Positions 1-7,322 of a stretch of 9,818 bases of DNA are shown here, piece after piece. The translations under genes were made by a program, and so were the position numbers. Numbering within the stretch: the stretch's first letter is position 1; each line of letters opens with the position of its first letter. The stretch is from Betaproteobacteria bacterium (lineage in GTDB: Bacteria > Pseudomonadota > Gammaproteobacteria > Burkholderiales > Burkholderiaceae), in the NCBI GenBank assembly GCA_018969885.1, contig JAGWXN010000116.1, positions 1 to 9,818 of the forward strand. The letters are read 5' to 3'. The notes under the pieces are model-generated. The model had not been told where the DNA came from. It did not search any database and was given only the letters and a program-made list of their open reading frames with translations.

Positions 1-9
1 TCCAATCCG

Positions 10-975
10 ATGCGTCGCCGCCTGCTGGTGGGGCTTGGCGGTACCGCGCTATGCGCTGGCGGCGCTGTTCGTGCCCAGTCAGCCTTTCCATCACGGCCGG
101 TTCGTGTGATCGTGCCGTACGGTACAGGGGGCGGCACCGACATTCTGATCCGTATGCTTGCGCCGGCTGTCAGTGCATCGCTAGGGCAGTCGATTGTGAT
201 TGAGAACCGACCGGGTGCCGGCTCGGTGCTCGGCACCGAGATGGTGGCGCGCTCGCCCGCCGACGGTTACACCGTGCTGGCAGTCGATAGTGCCATCCTG
301 ACCAATCCGGGTCTGCGTAAGCTCCCCTTCGACACCAAGCGTGATCTCGCCGGGGTCACCATGATGGCCACTGCGCCAGTGATTCTGGTGGTGCATCCTT
401 CTGTCCCCGCCAAGACGCTGCCCGAACTCATTGACCTGGCACGTTCGAAGCCCGGCATACTGAATTACGCCTCAGGCGGTAACGGCGCCTCCACCCATCT
501 GGCGGGTGAGTTGATGAAGATCGCCTGTGGGGTCGATATCGCGCACATCGCTTACAAGGGCACCGGCCCTGCCATGACCGATCTGCTGGCGGGCCATGTT
601 CAGATGCAGTTCGCGGGCATCAGCTCGGTTCGCGCGCATGTCGAGGCAGGAAAGCTGCGTGCCATTGCGGTGACTGGACCGAAGCGAAGCATCGCCATGT
701 CCGCAGTGCCCACTTTCATCGAACAGGGTATCAAGGGTGTGGACGCCGATACCTGGTGGGGACTGTACGCGCCAGGCGGAACGCCCGCCGATCTCGTCAG
801 TGTCCTGAACGATCACTTCGTGCGGGCACTGAAGAGCGCAGATCTGGCGCCCAAGCTTGCAGCGGCGGGATTCATCCCGGTCGCGGGAACAGCCGCCGAG
901 CATGCCGAGATGACCGCATCCATGATCGATCGTTGGACCGAGGTCATCAAGGCTGCGAAGATCACGGCTGATTGA
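10..975 (+). CDS. Bug/TctC-family tripartite tricarboxylate transporter substrate-binding protein
   Basis: A 321-residue periplasmic solute-binding protein of the Bug (TctC-like) family, which captures small carboxylates or other polar metabolites. The N-terminus MRRRLLVGLGG plus a small-residue stretch ending VRAQ (about residues 1-23) is an export signal. The basic RRR start could suit Sec or Tat. Family hallmarks follow in order: a Gly-rich PYGTGGGTDILIR loop (36-48), ENRPGAGSVLGTE (65-77), YASGGNGASTHLAGE (153-167) and HIAYKG (179-184), the usual Bug spacing. Length is normal for the family. No TctA or TctB membrane partner lies in the window, so it is an orphan binding protein here, as most Bug proteins are. 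It sits 59 nt before a CoA-transferase gene on the same strand and is probably cotranscribed with it. The start lies 9 nt inside the window, so an earlier start cannot be excluded. The ligand is unknown. Confidence 0.93.
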   Translation: MRRRLLVGLGGTALCAGGAVRAQSAFPSRPVRVIVPYGTGGGTDILIRMLAPAVSASLGQSIVIENRPGAGSVLGTEMVARSPADGYTVLAVDSAILTNPGLRKLPFDTKRDLAGVTMMATAPVILVVHPSVPAKTLPELIDLARSKPGILNYASGGNGASTHLAGELMKIACGVDIAHIAYKGTGPAMTDLLAGHVQMQFAGISSVRAHVEAGKLRAIAVTGPKRSIAMSAVPTFIEQGIKGVDADTWWGLYAPGGTPADLVSVLNDHFVRALKSADLAPKLAAAGFIPVAGTAAEHAEMTASMIDRWTEVIKAAKITAD

Positions 976-1034
976 GCGGCTGGCCCTCACTGTCAGCCAC
1001 CGGGCATTGCAACGCCTGTTCACACCGGAACATC

Positions 1035-2267
1035 ATGACCTCAACGCCCGAGCGCACGCCGCCAGCTCCCCCTCTGCAGCCGCTCGATGATCTGCGGGTC
1101 ATCGATCTTTCGAGCTTTATCTCCGGACCGTTTGCGAGCGTGCAGCTGGCCGAATTCGGCGCCGAGGTCATCAAGGTGGAACTGCCCGGCGTGGGCGATG
1201 CGCTCCGCCGTTTTGGCACACTGACCGAGAGCGGCGACTCGCTCCCCTGGCTATCCGAGTGCCGGAACAAGAAATCGGTCACGATCGATCTGCGCCGGCC
1301 CGATGGCGCGCGGCTCTTGAAGGCGCTGGTCGAAAAGGCCGATATCCTGATTGAGAATTTTCAGCCGGGTACGCTGGAGAAATGGGGCCTGGGCTGGGAG
1401 CTGCTGCACGAACTCAACCCGCGTCTGATCATGGTGCGCATCTCGGGGTATGGCCAGACCGGGCCCTATCGCGACCGGCCCGGCTTCGGGCGCATCGCCA
1501 ATGCCTTTGGCGGGCTCTCGTTTCTTGCCGGTTACCCCGACCGGCCACCCGTCACGCCGGGGTCTGCCACCATCCCCGACTATCTGTCTGGCGCTTATGG
1601 CGCGATGGGCGTGCTGCTTGCCCTACAGGCGCGTCATCGTACGGGCCGCGGCCAGATGATCGACATCGGGCTCTATGAGCCGGTGTTTCGCATTCTCGAT
1701 GAACTCGCGCCCGCCTATCAGAAGAAAGGCTATGTGCGGCAGCGCATGGGCCCGGGCACAGTGAATGTGGTGCCGCACAGCCACTACCCCACGGGTGACC
1801 AGCGATGGATCGCCATTGCCTGCACCAGCGACAAAATTTTCGAGCGACTGGCGCAGGCCATGGGCGAGCCGCATCTTGCCGAGCCACAGTCCTGGGGTGT
1901 GCTTGCACACCGCGAGCGCGATCGGGCCCAGGTGGATCAGCATGTGGCTGAATGGACCTCGCGCCATACGCGCGACGAACTGCTCGAGCGCTGCGAGCAC
2001 TATCAGGTGCCCTGCGGACCGGTGTATGCGATTGACGAGATTTTCAATGATCCGCAGTACGCGGCCCGCGACAACATTCTGCGGATGAACGACCCGCGGG
2101 TGGGCGAACTGGCTGTGCCCAATCTGGTGCCGCGGCTGTCAGACACGCCCGGGTCGGTGAAGTGGCTGGGTCCGTCGCTAGGCGAGCACAACGACGAGAT
2201 CCTGGGCGGGCTCCTGGGTCTTGATGCCGCTGAACGGGCGCGACTGAGAGACGACGGGGTGATCTGA
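1035..2267 (+). CDS. CaiB/BaiF-family (class III) CoA-transferase
   Basis: A 410-residue cytoplasmic class III CoA-transferase, a family that moves CoA between carboxylic acids through aspartyl-anhydride intermediates. The N-terminal core is clear: LDDLRVIDLSSFISGPFAS (17-35), LAEFGAEVIKVE (38-49), RNKKSVTIDLR (77-87), a DILIENFQPG segment (103-112), and ISGYGQTGPYRDRPGF (136-151). Asp182 in IPDYLSGAYGA sits where the catalytic Asp of the family is expected. The ending with GEHNDEIL is also typical. I chose ATG 1035 because alignable sequence begins soon after it; its upstream CGGAA is only a weak ribosome site. The frame stays open to a TTG at 972, which would overlap the preceding stop as TTGA and add 21 residues that look non-coding. 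The acid substrate cannot be named. The neighbouring binding protein suggests an imported carboxylate. Length matches the family. Confidence 0.93.
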   Translation: MTSTPERTPPAPPLQPLDDLRVIDLSSFISGPFASVQLAEFGAEVIKVELPGVGDALRRFGTLTESGDSLPWLSECRNKKSVTIDLRRPDGARLLKALVEKADILIENFQPGTLEKWGLGWELLHELNPRLIMVRISGYGQTGPYRDRPGFGRIANAFGGLSFLAGYPDRPPVTPGSATIPDYLSGAYGAMGVLLALQARHRTGRGQMIDIGLYEPVFRILDELAPAYQKKGYVRQRMGPGTVNVVPHSHYPTGDQRWIAIACTSDKIFERLAQAMGEPHLAEPQSWGVLAHRERDRAQVDQHVAEWTSRHTRDELLERCEHYQVPCGPVYAIDEIFNDPQYAARDNILRMNDPRVGELAVPNLVPRLSDTPGSVKWLGPSLGEHNDEILGGLLGLDAAERARLRDDGVI

Positions 2268-2275
2268 CCCCGTCG
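2252..2275. terminator. Hairpin across the CoA-transferase stop, between convergent genes
   Basis: The 8-bp perfect inverted repeat CGACGGGG (2252-2259) and CCCCGTCG (2268-2275) encloses TGATCTGA, whose outer T-A could add a ninth pair. The TGA stop of the CoA-transferase forms the loop end. Only 12 bases separate it from the stop of the opposing hydrolase gene. Position and symmetry suit a bidirectional terminator for convergent transcripts. No T-run follows on either strand, so intrinsic termination is not certain. Confidence 0.45.
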
Positions 2276-2287
2276 CTTCGCGGTGGT

Positions 2288-2929
2288 TCAGGCAGCGCGG
2301 CGAGTACCCTGCCTGCTTTCAAAATGCGCGGCGGCGTCGCGCAGGGTCACCAGATCTGCATATTTCTGGCCCATGTCGAAGAGGCTCGCCTCATGCGGGC
2401 CCTTCGCCCGATCACCCACACAGTCGGTCACCACCATCGGACGCAGCGAATAGGCGGATGCGTCGATGGTGCTCGCGCGCACGCAGCCGCTGGTGGTGCA
2501 GCCGGTAATGAACAGCGTGTCAACGCCACGGCTGATCAGCCAGGACGCGAGGTTGGTGCCAAAAAACGCCGAGCTGTGCCGCTTGATTGACACATATTCA
2601 CCGTCGATCGGTGCGACCGACTCCACAAACTGGGCATCAGCGCTGTCGGGAGCCAGGGCCTGCAGTGCCGGTACCTTGATGGCAAAGGTACCGATGTCTT
2701 CGCCCTTGGCCTCCGAGGCAAAGCGGACATGGCACACCGGCACGTTGTGCGCGCGTGCGCTTCGCAGCAGCTCGGCGGTGCGGGCGATGGATTCATTGAT
2801 GTTGAAGCCGCCCAGCACATCAGGCTTGGCAAAACCCACCTGAAAATCAATGATCAGGAGAGCCGGCTGACGACCGAAGCCGATCGGTTTTCCGAAATGC
2901 TGTTTTTCGTAAACGCTGAGGTCTGACAT
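2288..2929 (-). CDS. Isochorismatase-family cysteine hydrolase (N-carbamoylsarcosine amidase/maleamate amidohydrolase-like)
   Basis: A 213-residue cytoplasmic hydrolase of the isochorismatase-like superfamily. The Asp-Lys-Cys triad is visible: Asp28 in LLIIDFQVGF, Lys116 in VSIKRHSSAF, and nucleophile Cys149 in ITGCTTSGCVRAS. The GCTTSGCVRAS form and the later VVTDCVGDRA segment are what I recall of N-carbamoylsarcosine amidases and maleamate amidohydrolases, rather than of isochorismatases. Those enzymes release ammonia (and CO2 for carbamoyl substrates) from an amide or carbamoyl group. I took ATG 2929 rather than the longer open frame to 3049. It is preceded by AAGGAA at 7-nt spacing, and the extra 40 codons would run back into the permease gene and look non-coding. 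It is the last gene of the minus operon, 17 nt after the TRAP large permease. That position suggests it acts on the imported compound or on the amidase product. The exact substrate is not determined. Confidence 0.92.
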   Translation of the reverse strand: MSDLSVYEKQHFGKPIGFGRQPALLIIDFQVGFAKPDVLGGFNINESIARTAELLRSARAHNVPVCHVRFASEAKGEDIGTFAIKVPALQALAPDSADAQFVESVAPIDGEYVSIKRHSSAFFGTNLASWLISRGVDTLFITGCTTSGCVRASTIDASAYSLRPMVVTDCVGDRAKGPHEASLFDMGQKYADLVTLRDAAAHFESRQGTRRAA

Positions 2930-2936
2930 GGCGTGA

Positions 2937-2942
2937 TTCCTT
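2937..2942 (-). promoter_or_regulatory. Ribosome binding site of the isochorismatase-family gene
   Basis: On the minus strand AAGGAA lies 7 nt before ATG 2929, inside the 17-nt gap after the DctM stop. It decides the start against an upstream in-frame ATG at 3049 that lies within the permease gene. Confidence 0.7.
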
Positions 2943-2946
2943 GGGG

Positions 2947-4248
2947 CTAGTAGGTGACGACTGCGAACAGCGTGATGCTCGGAAACGCAATCAGCAGTCC
3001 GACGATGAAGAGTTCCATCAGGAAGAACGGCATGACGCCGCGGAAACACTCGCGGATCGTGATCTCGGGGTTGGCGGCCGACACCACGAAAACATTCAGC
3101 CCGACAGGCGGCGTGATGTTGCCGATTTCGGTCATCTTGGTGACCAGGATGCCGAACAACACCGGGTCGATGCCGGCCTGCTTGATGATGGGGAACACCA
3201 CCGGCATGGTGAGCAGGATCATCGACGCGGCATCGATGAAGCAGCCCAGGATCAGGAACGGAATCAGCACCAGGATGAGGAGCAGCGTCGGGTGCAGATT
3301 GAGGCCTTGTGTCCAGTTGGCGAGGTTCTGTGGCAACTGCGTGGTGCCGAGCGCGGCACCGAACACCCCCGCGCCGATGATCAGAAAGAAAATTGACGCG
3401 GTGCTCGACCCCGACGTTTGCAGCCCCTCCTTGATCTCGGCCATTTTCGCGCCGCGGATGATGGCGATCACCAGCGCGGCTGCCGCACCAAAACCGGCTG
3501 CTTCACTGGCAGTGGCCACGCCGGTGTAGAGGGTGCCCATCACCACTGCGAACACCACCAGGATTTCCCAGGACGAGAAGGTGAGCCGCATCCGCTCGCC
3601 CCAACCGGTTTTGGGCTGTCGAGTGATCGAGCGCATCTGGGGATCGCGCTTGACCATCCAGTTGATGCCAACCCCATACACGATGATCGTCAGAATGCCC
3701 GGGATGATGCCTGCCATGAAGAGCGCCGGAATCGGTGTTTCAGTGGCGATTGAATACAGCACCATCACGGTGGAGGGGGGAATCAGTACCCCCAGCGTGC
3801 CGCCGGTGGCAACCGCCGCGCCCGCCAGCCGCTTGGTGTAGCCCGCCTTTAGCAACTGCGGCACTGCGATCTTGGAGATGGTGGCGGCTGTGGCGATCGA
3901 CGAGCCCGACACGGTGGCGAAGGCGCCGCAGGCCACCACCGACGAAATGGCGAGCCCGCCCGGGATGTGGCCGAACCAGGCCGACGCCGCTCGGAAGCCC
4001 TTCTCGGAAATGCCAGCCGAATATGCCATGTGCCCCATGAACAGAAACAAGGGAACGACAATGAACGCAAATTCTGCTGTGCCCGAGTAGGGAAGGCTCC
4101 CCAGCAGGTAGTCGGCCGCCGACCAACCACGCATGGCGATGAGCCCGATGACGCCAGATGACAGCAGTGCTAGCGCGATCGGAAAACCCAGCGCAAGCAG
4201 CACGAACATGCCGCTGATCAGGAGGAAGCCTTGCTCGAATGGACTCAT
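2947..4248 (-). CDS. TRAP transporter large permease (DctM family)
   Basis: A 433-residue inner-membrane protein, the transport subunit of a tripartite ATP-independent periplasmic (TRAP) transporter, normally driven by a sodium gradient. It is hydrophobic throughout, with roughly a dozen membrane segments. It shows the DctM hallmarks: opening SPFEQGFLLISG and GFPIALALL (21-29), VSGSSIATAATI (113-124), GGTLGVLIPPS (149-159), GVATASEAAGFGA (243-255), and EIGNITPPVGLNVFV (374-388). The two internally similar halves are the family's inverted-repeat scaffold and elevator elements. Length is standard. ATG 4248 has GGAG at 7-nt spacing and overlaps the DctQ stop as ATGA, which implies translational coupling. 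With the binding protein and small permease just upstream, the transporter is complete. The large subunit does not reveal the substrate. Confidence 0.96.
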   Translation of the reverse strand: MSPFEQGFLLISGMFVLLALGFPIALALLSSGVIGLIAMRGWSAADYLLGSLPYSGTAEFAFIVVPLFLFMGHMAYSAGISEKGFRAASAWFGHIPGGLAISSVVACGAFATVSGSSIATAATISKIAVPQLLKAGYTKRLAGAAVATGGTLGVLIPPSTVMVLYSIATETPIPALFMAGIIPGILTIIVYGVGINWMVKRDPQMRSITRQPKTGWGERMRLTFSSWEILVVFAVVMGTLYTGVATASEAAGFGAAAALVIAIIRGAKMAEIKEGLQTSGSSTASIFFLIIGAGVFGAALGTTQLPQNLANWTQGLNLHPTLLLILVLIPFLILGCFIDAASMILLTMPVVFPIIKQAGIDPVLFGILVTKMTEIGNITPPVGLNVFVVSAANPEITIRECFRGVMPFFLMELFIVGLLIAFPSITLFAVVTY

Positions 4249-4835
4249 TTGCGCTCTCCGATCAGGTCGTTGTCAGTCTTGCCGATTTCACCCTTGAGTT
4301 CGGTTTCGATATCCACCTGGTACGGGTGCCGACCCACCAGCGCATATTCCAGGGCGGCGGTGATCGACTGGATGAGCAAGAGCGTGAGGCCGACCGATAC
4401 CATGGCGCGGCTGGGCCAGAGCGGGATCTGCACCATGCCAAATGACACCTCGTCGCGGTTGAACGAATAGATTGAACTGCGCCATGAAGTCCAGCACAGG
4501 ATTCCGAGCACCGCGAGTTGCACCGCGAGCAACAGCCAGGTGACGATCCGGTCAACCCAGGGCGGAAAGCGCTCCGCAAAGATCGAAACACGAAAATTTT
4601 CGCGGTTGGCCTGTGTGGCGGGAAGCCCCAGGTAGATGAGCGCAAGGAGCAGCAGCACCCCCACCTCGAGCACACCCCAGATGGCAATGCCCATCATGCC
4701 GCGCAACACCGCGTCGATCACCACCGCGATCATGATGAGAATGATGAGAACGCCGGTGATGCGGGCCATGGCCCGGGAGGCCGAAGCCACCCGGGCCGCC
4801 AGGGCCATGGCGCTGGAGGGCGTGCGGGCGGTCAT
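4245..4835 (-). CDS. TRAP transporter small permease (DctQ family)
   Basis: A 196-residue inner-membrane subunit that pairs with DctM in TRAP importers. Four hydrophobic segments are visible at about 28-47, 52-75, 97-118 and 144-165. Between segments two and three lies RENFRVSIFAERFP (78-91), matching the conserved R-V-D/S loop of DctQ proteins. The DAVLR motif (41-45) at the end of the first helix and the WPSR element (140-143) before the last helix are also typical. The C-terminal tail of about 30 polar residues is cytoplasmic. ATG 4835 overlaps the binding-protein stop as ATGA, with AAGG at 7-nt spacing. The stop in turn overlaps the DctM start. DctQ proteins diverge quickly, so the call rests on topology plus position, but both agree well. 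Confidence 0.93.
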   Translation of the reverse strand: MTARTPSSAMALAARVASASRAMARITGVLIILIMIAVVIDAVLRGMMGIAIWGVLEVGVLLLLALIYLGLPATQANRENFRVSIFAERFPPWVDRIVTWLLLAVQLAVLGILCWTSWRSSIYSFNRDEVSFGMVQIPLWPSRAMVSVGLTLLLIQSITAALEYALVGRHPYQVDIETELKGEIGKTDNDLIGERK

Positions 4836-5932
4836 CCCTTGGCCTTGCGGGCAAGGTAGCGGTCGATGCCGGTCACGTATTTGCGCTGCGCTTCATACTT
4901 GGCCACCAGCGTGTTGAAACTCTTGGTGAGCGCCTCAGGGTTGCCGCCCACGCGCTTCACTGCTTCAGCGTATTTGTTGAAGATGACCTGGGTGGTTGCC
5001 TCGCGCCAGCGCCTTTCTTCGGCCGGGTCCAGCGGTGCAACCTGAATGCGTTTGGATTTCAGCAGGATCTCCACGCATTCGTCGGTTTCCTTGTCCTGCG
5101 CGTCGATGTACCAGTTGAGCGCGTTGTCGGCGGCGGTGGTGAAGACATCCTGCAGCGGCTTGGAGAAACTCTTCCAACGGTCGAGATTGATGGAGGTCAT
5201 CACGGTGGCAAAGATGCCCATGCGACCGCCGGTCGAGAGGAAGTTGGTCATCTCGGCGAGGCCGTCTTTCACGCCCTGCTCGAACGGCGTGGTGGAGATG
5301 GCATCGACCCCGCCCCGCTGCATCAGATCGATCGCATCGGTGTAGGGCACGGTGACCGCAGTGGCGCCGAGCGCCTGCAGTGCATCGCCAGGTCCCAGCA
5401 GCGTGCGGATCCGCATGCCCTTGAGATCGGCAGCGGTGTTGACCCGCTTCATGCTCCACAGCACGTTTTCAGAGGTGGAGAGCGTGAGAAGCAGGTGCGC
5501 GTTGTTGCGCTGGAATTCGCGCTGCACCTCGGGGGTGTTCTGGTACCACTCGCGAAATGCCATGCAGCCCGCATAGGGGCTTTCGGTGACAAACGGCAGG
5601 GTGACGCCTGAGACCGGGAACTCGCGCGGGTTGAAGGCAGCGGGCACCGTGAAGCCCAGGTCGGTGGCGCCACGTGCCATGCCGGGGTAGACATCGCCCG
5701 CCTTGAGCGGGTTGCCGCCCAGCATCCACTCAAAGGTCACCTTGCCGTTGGTCTTGGCGGTGACCTCTTTCGCGAATTCCTGCTGCACGCGGGTAAACAG
5801 CGACGGGGCGGGATAGTTGGATGCGATACGCAGTTTCAGGTCCGGAAATGATGCCTGGGCACGCACGATCGCAGGCGCGCCGGCGACGGTTGCACCGGCT
5901 GCTGCGGCGGTGAGGAATTCGCGCTTTTTCAT
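4832..5932 (-). CDS. TRAP transporter substrate-binding protein (DctP family)
   Basis: A 366-residue periplasmic binding protein that delivers ligand to the adjacent DctQ/DctM permease. The N-terminus MKKREFLTAAAAGATVAG resembles a Tat signal with Lys replacing the first Arg (K-R-x-F-L). Cleavage is probable after IVRAQA, near residue 26. DctP landmarks are LKLRIASNYPAPS (32-44), LPFVTESPYAG (112-122), and LKGMRIRTLLGPGDALQALGA (170-190). In the last of these Arg176 occupies the position of the conserved arginine that clamps a ligand carboxylate in most family members. The stretch GGVDAISTTPFEQGV (207-221) follows, where ligand contacts are also common. That supports a carboxylate-bearing ligand but does not name it. 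A strong AAGGAG sits 7 nt before ATG 5932, the best ribosome site in the operon, as expected for a binding protein needed in excess. The gap to the amidase gene upstream is 28 nt. Confidence 0.95.
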   Translation of the reverse strand: MKKREFLTAAAAGATVAGAPAIVRAQASFPDLKLRIASNYPAPSLFTRVQQEFAKEVTAKTNGKVTFEWMLGGNPLKAGDVYPGMARGATDLGFTVPAAFNPREFPVSGVTLPFVTESPYAGCMAFREWYQNTPEVQREFQRNNAHLLLTLSTSENVLWSMKRVNTAADLKGMRIRTLLGPGDALQALGATAVTVPYTDAIDLMQRGGVDAISTTPFEQGVKDGLAEMTNFLSTGGRMGIFATVMTSINLDRWKSFSKPLQDVFTTAADNALNWYIDAQDKETDECVEILLKSKRIQVAPLDPAEERRWREATTQVIFNKYAEAVKRVGGNPEALTKSFNTLVAKYEAQRKYVTGIDRYLARKAKG

Positions 5933-5939
5933 GGTGAAA

Positions 5940-5945
5940 CTCCTT
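5940..5945 (-). promoter_or_regulatory. Strong ribosome binding site of the TRAP binding-protein gene
   Basis: Minus-strand AAGGAG stands 7 nt before ATG 5932 in the 28-nt gap after the amidase stop. It is the closest match to the consensus among the operon's genes and would favour high binding-protein output relative to the coupled genes. Confidence 0.75.
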
Positions 5946-5960
5946 CGGTGAAAAATCGGT

Positions 5961-7322
5961 TCACTGCGGCAGCACGGGCTGTCGCAGATGATGGTCGGTG
6001 ACGCGTTGCCACGCGTGACCCAGTTGCAGGACCGCGGCTTCGTTGAAGCGGGCAGCGCTCAGTTCGAATGAAAGAGGCAGGCCGGCTGCATTGAACCCGC
6101 AGGGCACGGCAAGTGATGGCACGCCAGCTGAAGCGAAGACCGAGGTGAAGCGCGGAATTGCACGGATGGCGTTGGCGTAGGCGAGCCCGGCGCGGGCCGG
6201 TGCCGGCCCCGGCGTGGTGGGCGACAGGATGGCGTCGATTCCCTGGTCTGAGAGGATACGATGCAGTCGATGGCGCCAGGCTTCGATCCAGCGTAGTGCC
6301 TGCGCATACTGAGCGCCGGTCACGCGTTCGCCGATGTCGTAGCGCACCATCAGGTCTTGTCCGTAGTCTGCCGGCCGACGCGCGAGTTGTTCGCGGTGAA
6401 GCGCAAACGCGTCGGCGAGCACGATCCGGAATGCGAGCATTTCCTGTGCGAGCTCGACATCGCCCAACTCCACCTCGACAATCTCGACGCCGAGGTCACG
6501 GTAGGTGCTGAGGGCGGTTTCCAGGGCGCTGCGCAGATCATGGTCGATATCGTCGAAGAACCAGCGACGCATGACCCCGATACGCCTGCCGCAAACGGGG
6601 TCATCAAGTGTCGCAAGCGGGTCAACCACCGGCGTGTCGATCGAAAACGGATCGCTCGGATCATGACCGGCGATGACCGCAAACACGCGGGCGACATCCT
6701 CAACTCGCCTGGCAAGCGGGCCGAATGCGTCAAAGGGCGCGCTCACGGCGATGCTGCCCGTGCGCGAAATGCGGCCAATGCTGGGCCGCAAGCCTGCAAG
6801 CCCGCAGTAGGAGGCGGGCAGACGGATTGAGCCAGCGGTGTCGCTGCCAATTGATACGCGCGCCATCCCGCACGGTACCGACGCGCCTGAGCCGCCGCTC
6901 GAGCCGCCGGGTATATGCGCCGGGTTCCATGGATTGGCAACGGGGCCAAAGTGCAGGCTCTGGCTGGTGGGGCCGAATACCCACTCGTGCAGATTGGCCT
7001 TGCCGATCAGGACTGCGCCGGCTGCAATCAGTCGTTCGGTAATAAAGGCATTTTTTGCCGGTATATGGTCGCGAAGGATGATGGATGCAGCGGTCGTGGG
7101 AACGCCCGCCCAGTCGAGACAGTCTTTTATATTGATGACCCAACCGTGCAGCGGACCCGCCGACCCGCCGGCAGCGGCGATGCGATCGAGTTCAGACGCG
7201 CGTTCGCGCGCTGGTTCGGCGCGCACCGCGATCATGGCGTTGACCACCGGATTCCAACGCTCGATGGCGGTCAGTGCCTCGTTGACCGCCTGGCTCGCAG
7301 GCCCCACAGAGGGGGTGCTCAT
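5961..7322 (-). CDS. Amidase-signature family hydrolase
   Basis: A 453-residue cytoplasmic amidase-signature enzyme that hydrolyses a C-N amide bond. The Ser-cisSer-Lys triad is intact: Lys66 in WVINIKDCLD, cis-Ser141 in IPGGSSGGSGAS, and nucleophile Ser165 in GSDTAGSIRLPA. The spacings of 75 and 24 residues equal those of fatty acid amide hydrolase (K142, S217, S241). The preceding NAFITERLIAAGAVLIGKAN (91-110) and the later LAGLRPSIGRISRTG (175-189) are standard family elements. No second domain such as the allophanate hydrolase C-terminal region is present. The subfamily is not clear; AtzE/AtzF-like, GatA-like and aryl-amide hydrolases all share this core, and absence of gatB/gatC nearby argues against tRNA amidation. 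ATG 7322 overlaps the upstream stop as ATGA, so translation is probably coupled. It is the second operon gene, so a role in breaking down the TRAP ligand is likely. Confidence 0.94.
   Translation of the reverse strand: MSTPSVGPASQAVNEALTAIERWNPVVNAMIAVRAEPARERASELDRIAAAGGSAGPLHGWVINIKDCLDWAGVPTTAASIILRDHIPAKNAFITERLIAAGAVLIGKANLHEWVFGPTSQSLHFGPVANPWNPAHIPGGSSGGSGASVPCGMARVSIGSDTAGSIRLPASYCGLAGLRPSIGRISRTGSIAVSAPFDAFGPLARRVEDVARVFAVIAGHDPSDPFSIDTPVVDPLATLDDPVCGRRIGVMRRWFFDDIDHDLRSALETALSTYRDLGVEIVEVELGDVELAQEMLAFRIVLADAFALHREQLARRPADYGQDLMVRYDIGERVTGAQYAQALRWIEAWRHRLHRILSDQGIDAILSPTTPGPAPARAGLAYANAIRAIPRFTSVFASAGVPSLAVPCGFNAAGLPLSFELSAARFNEAAVLQLGHAWQRVTDHHLRQPVLPQ

Noticed and set aside
472..1023. 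183-codon minus-strand ORF opposite the Bug gene
   Set aside because: It is a shadow of the Bug binding protein with no domain signature.
2954..3529. 191-codon plus-strand ORF opposite the TRAP large permease
   Set aside because: Its translation has no recognisable motif and lies entirely antisense to an unmistakable DctM gene; long antisense frames are expected at this GC content.
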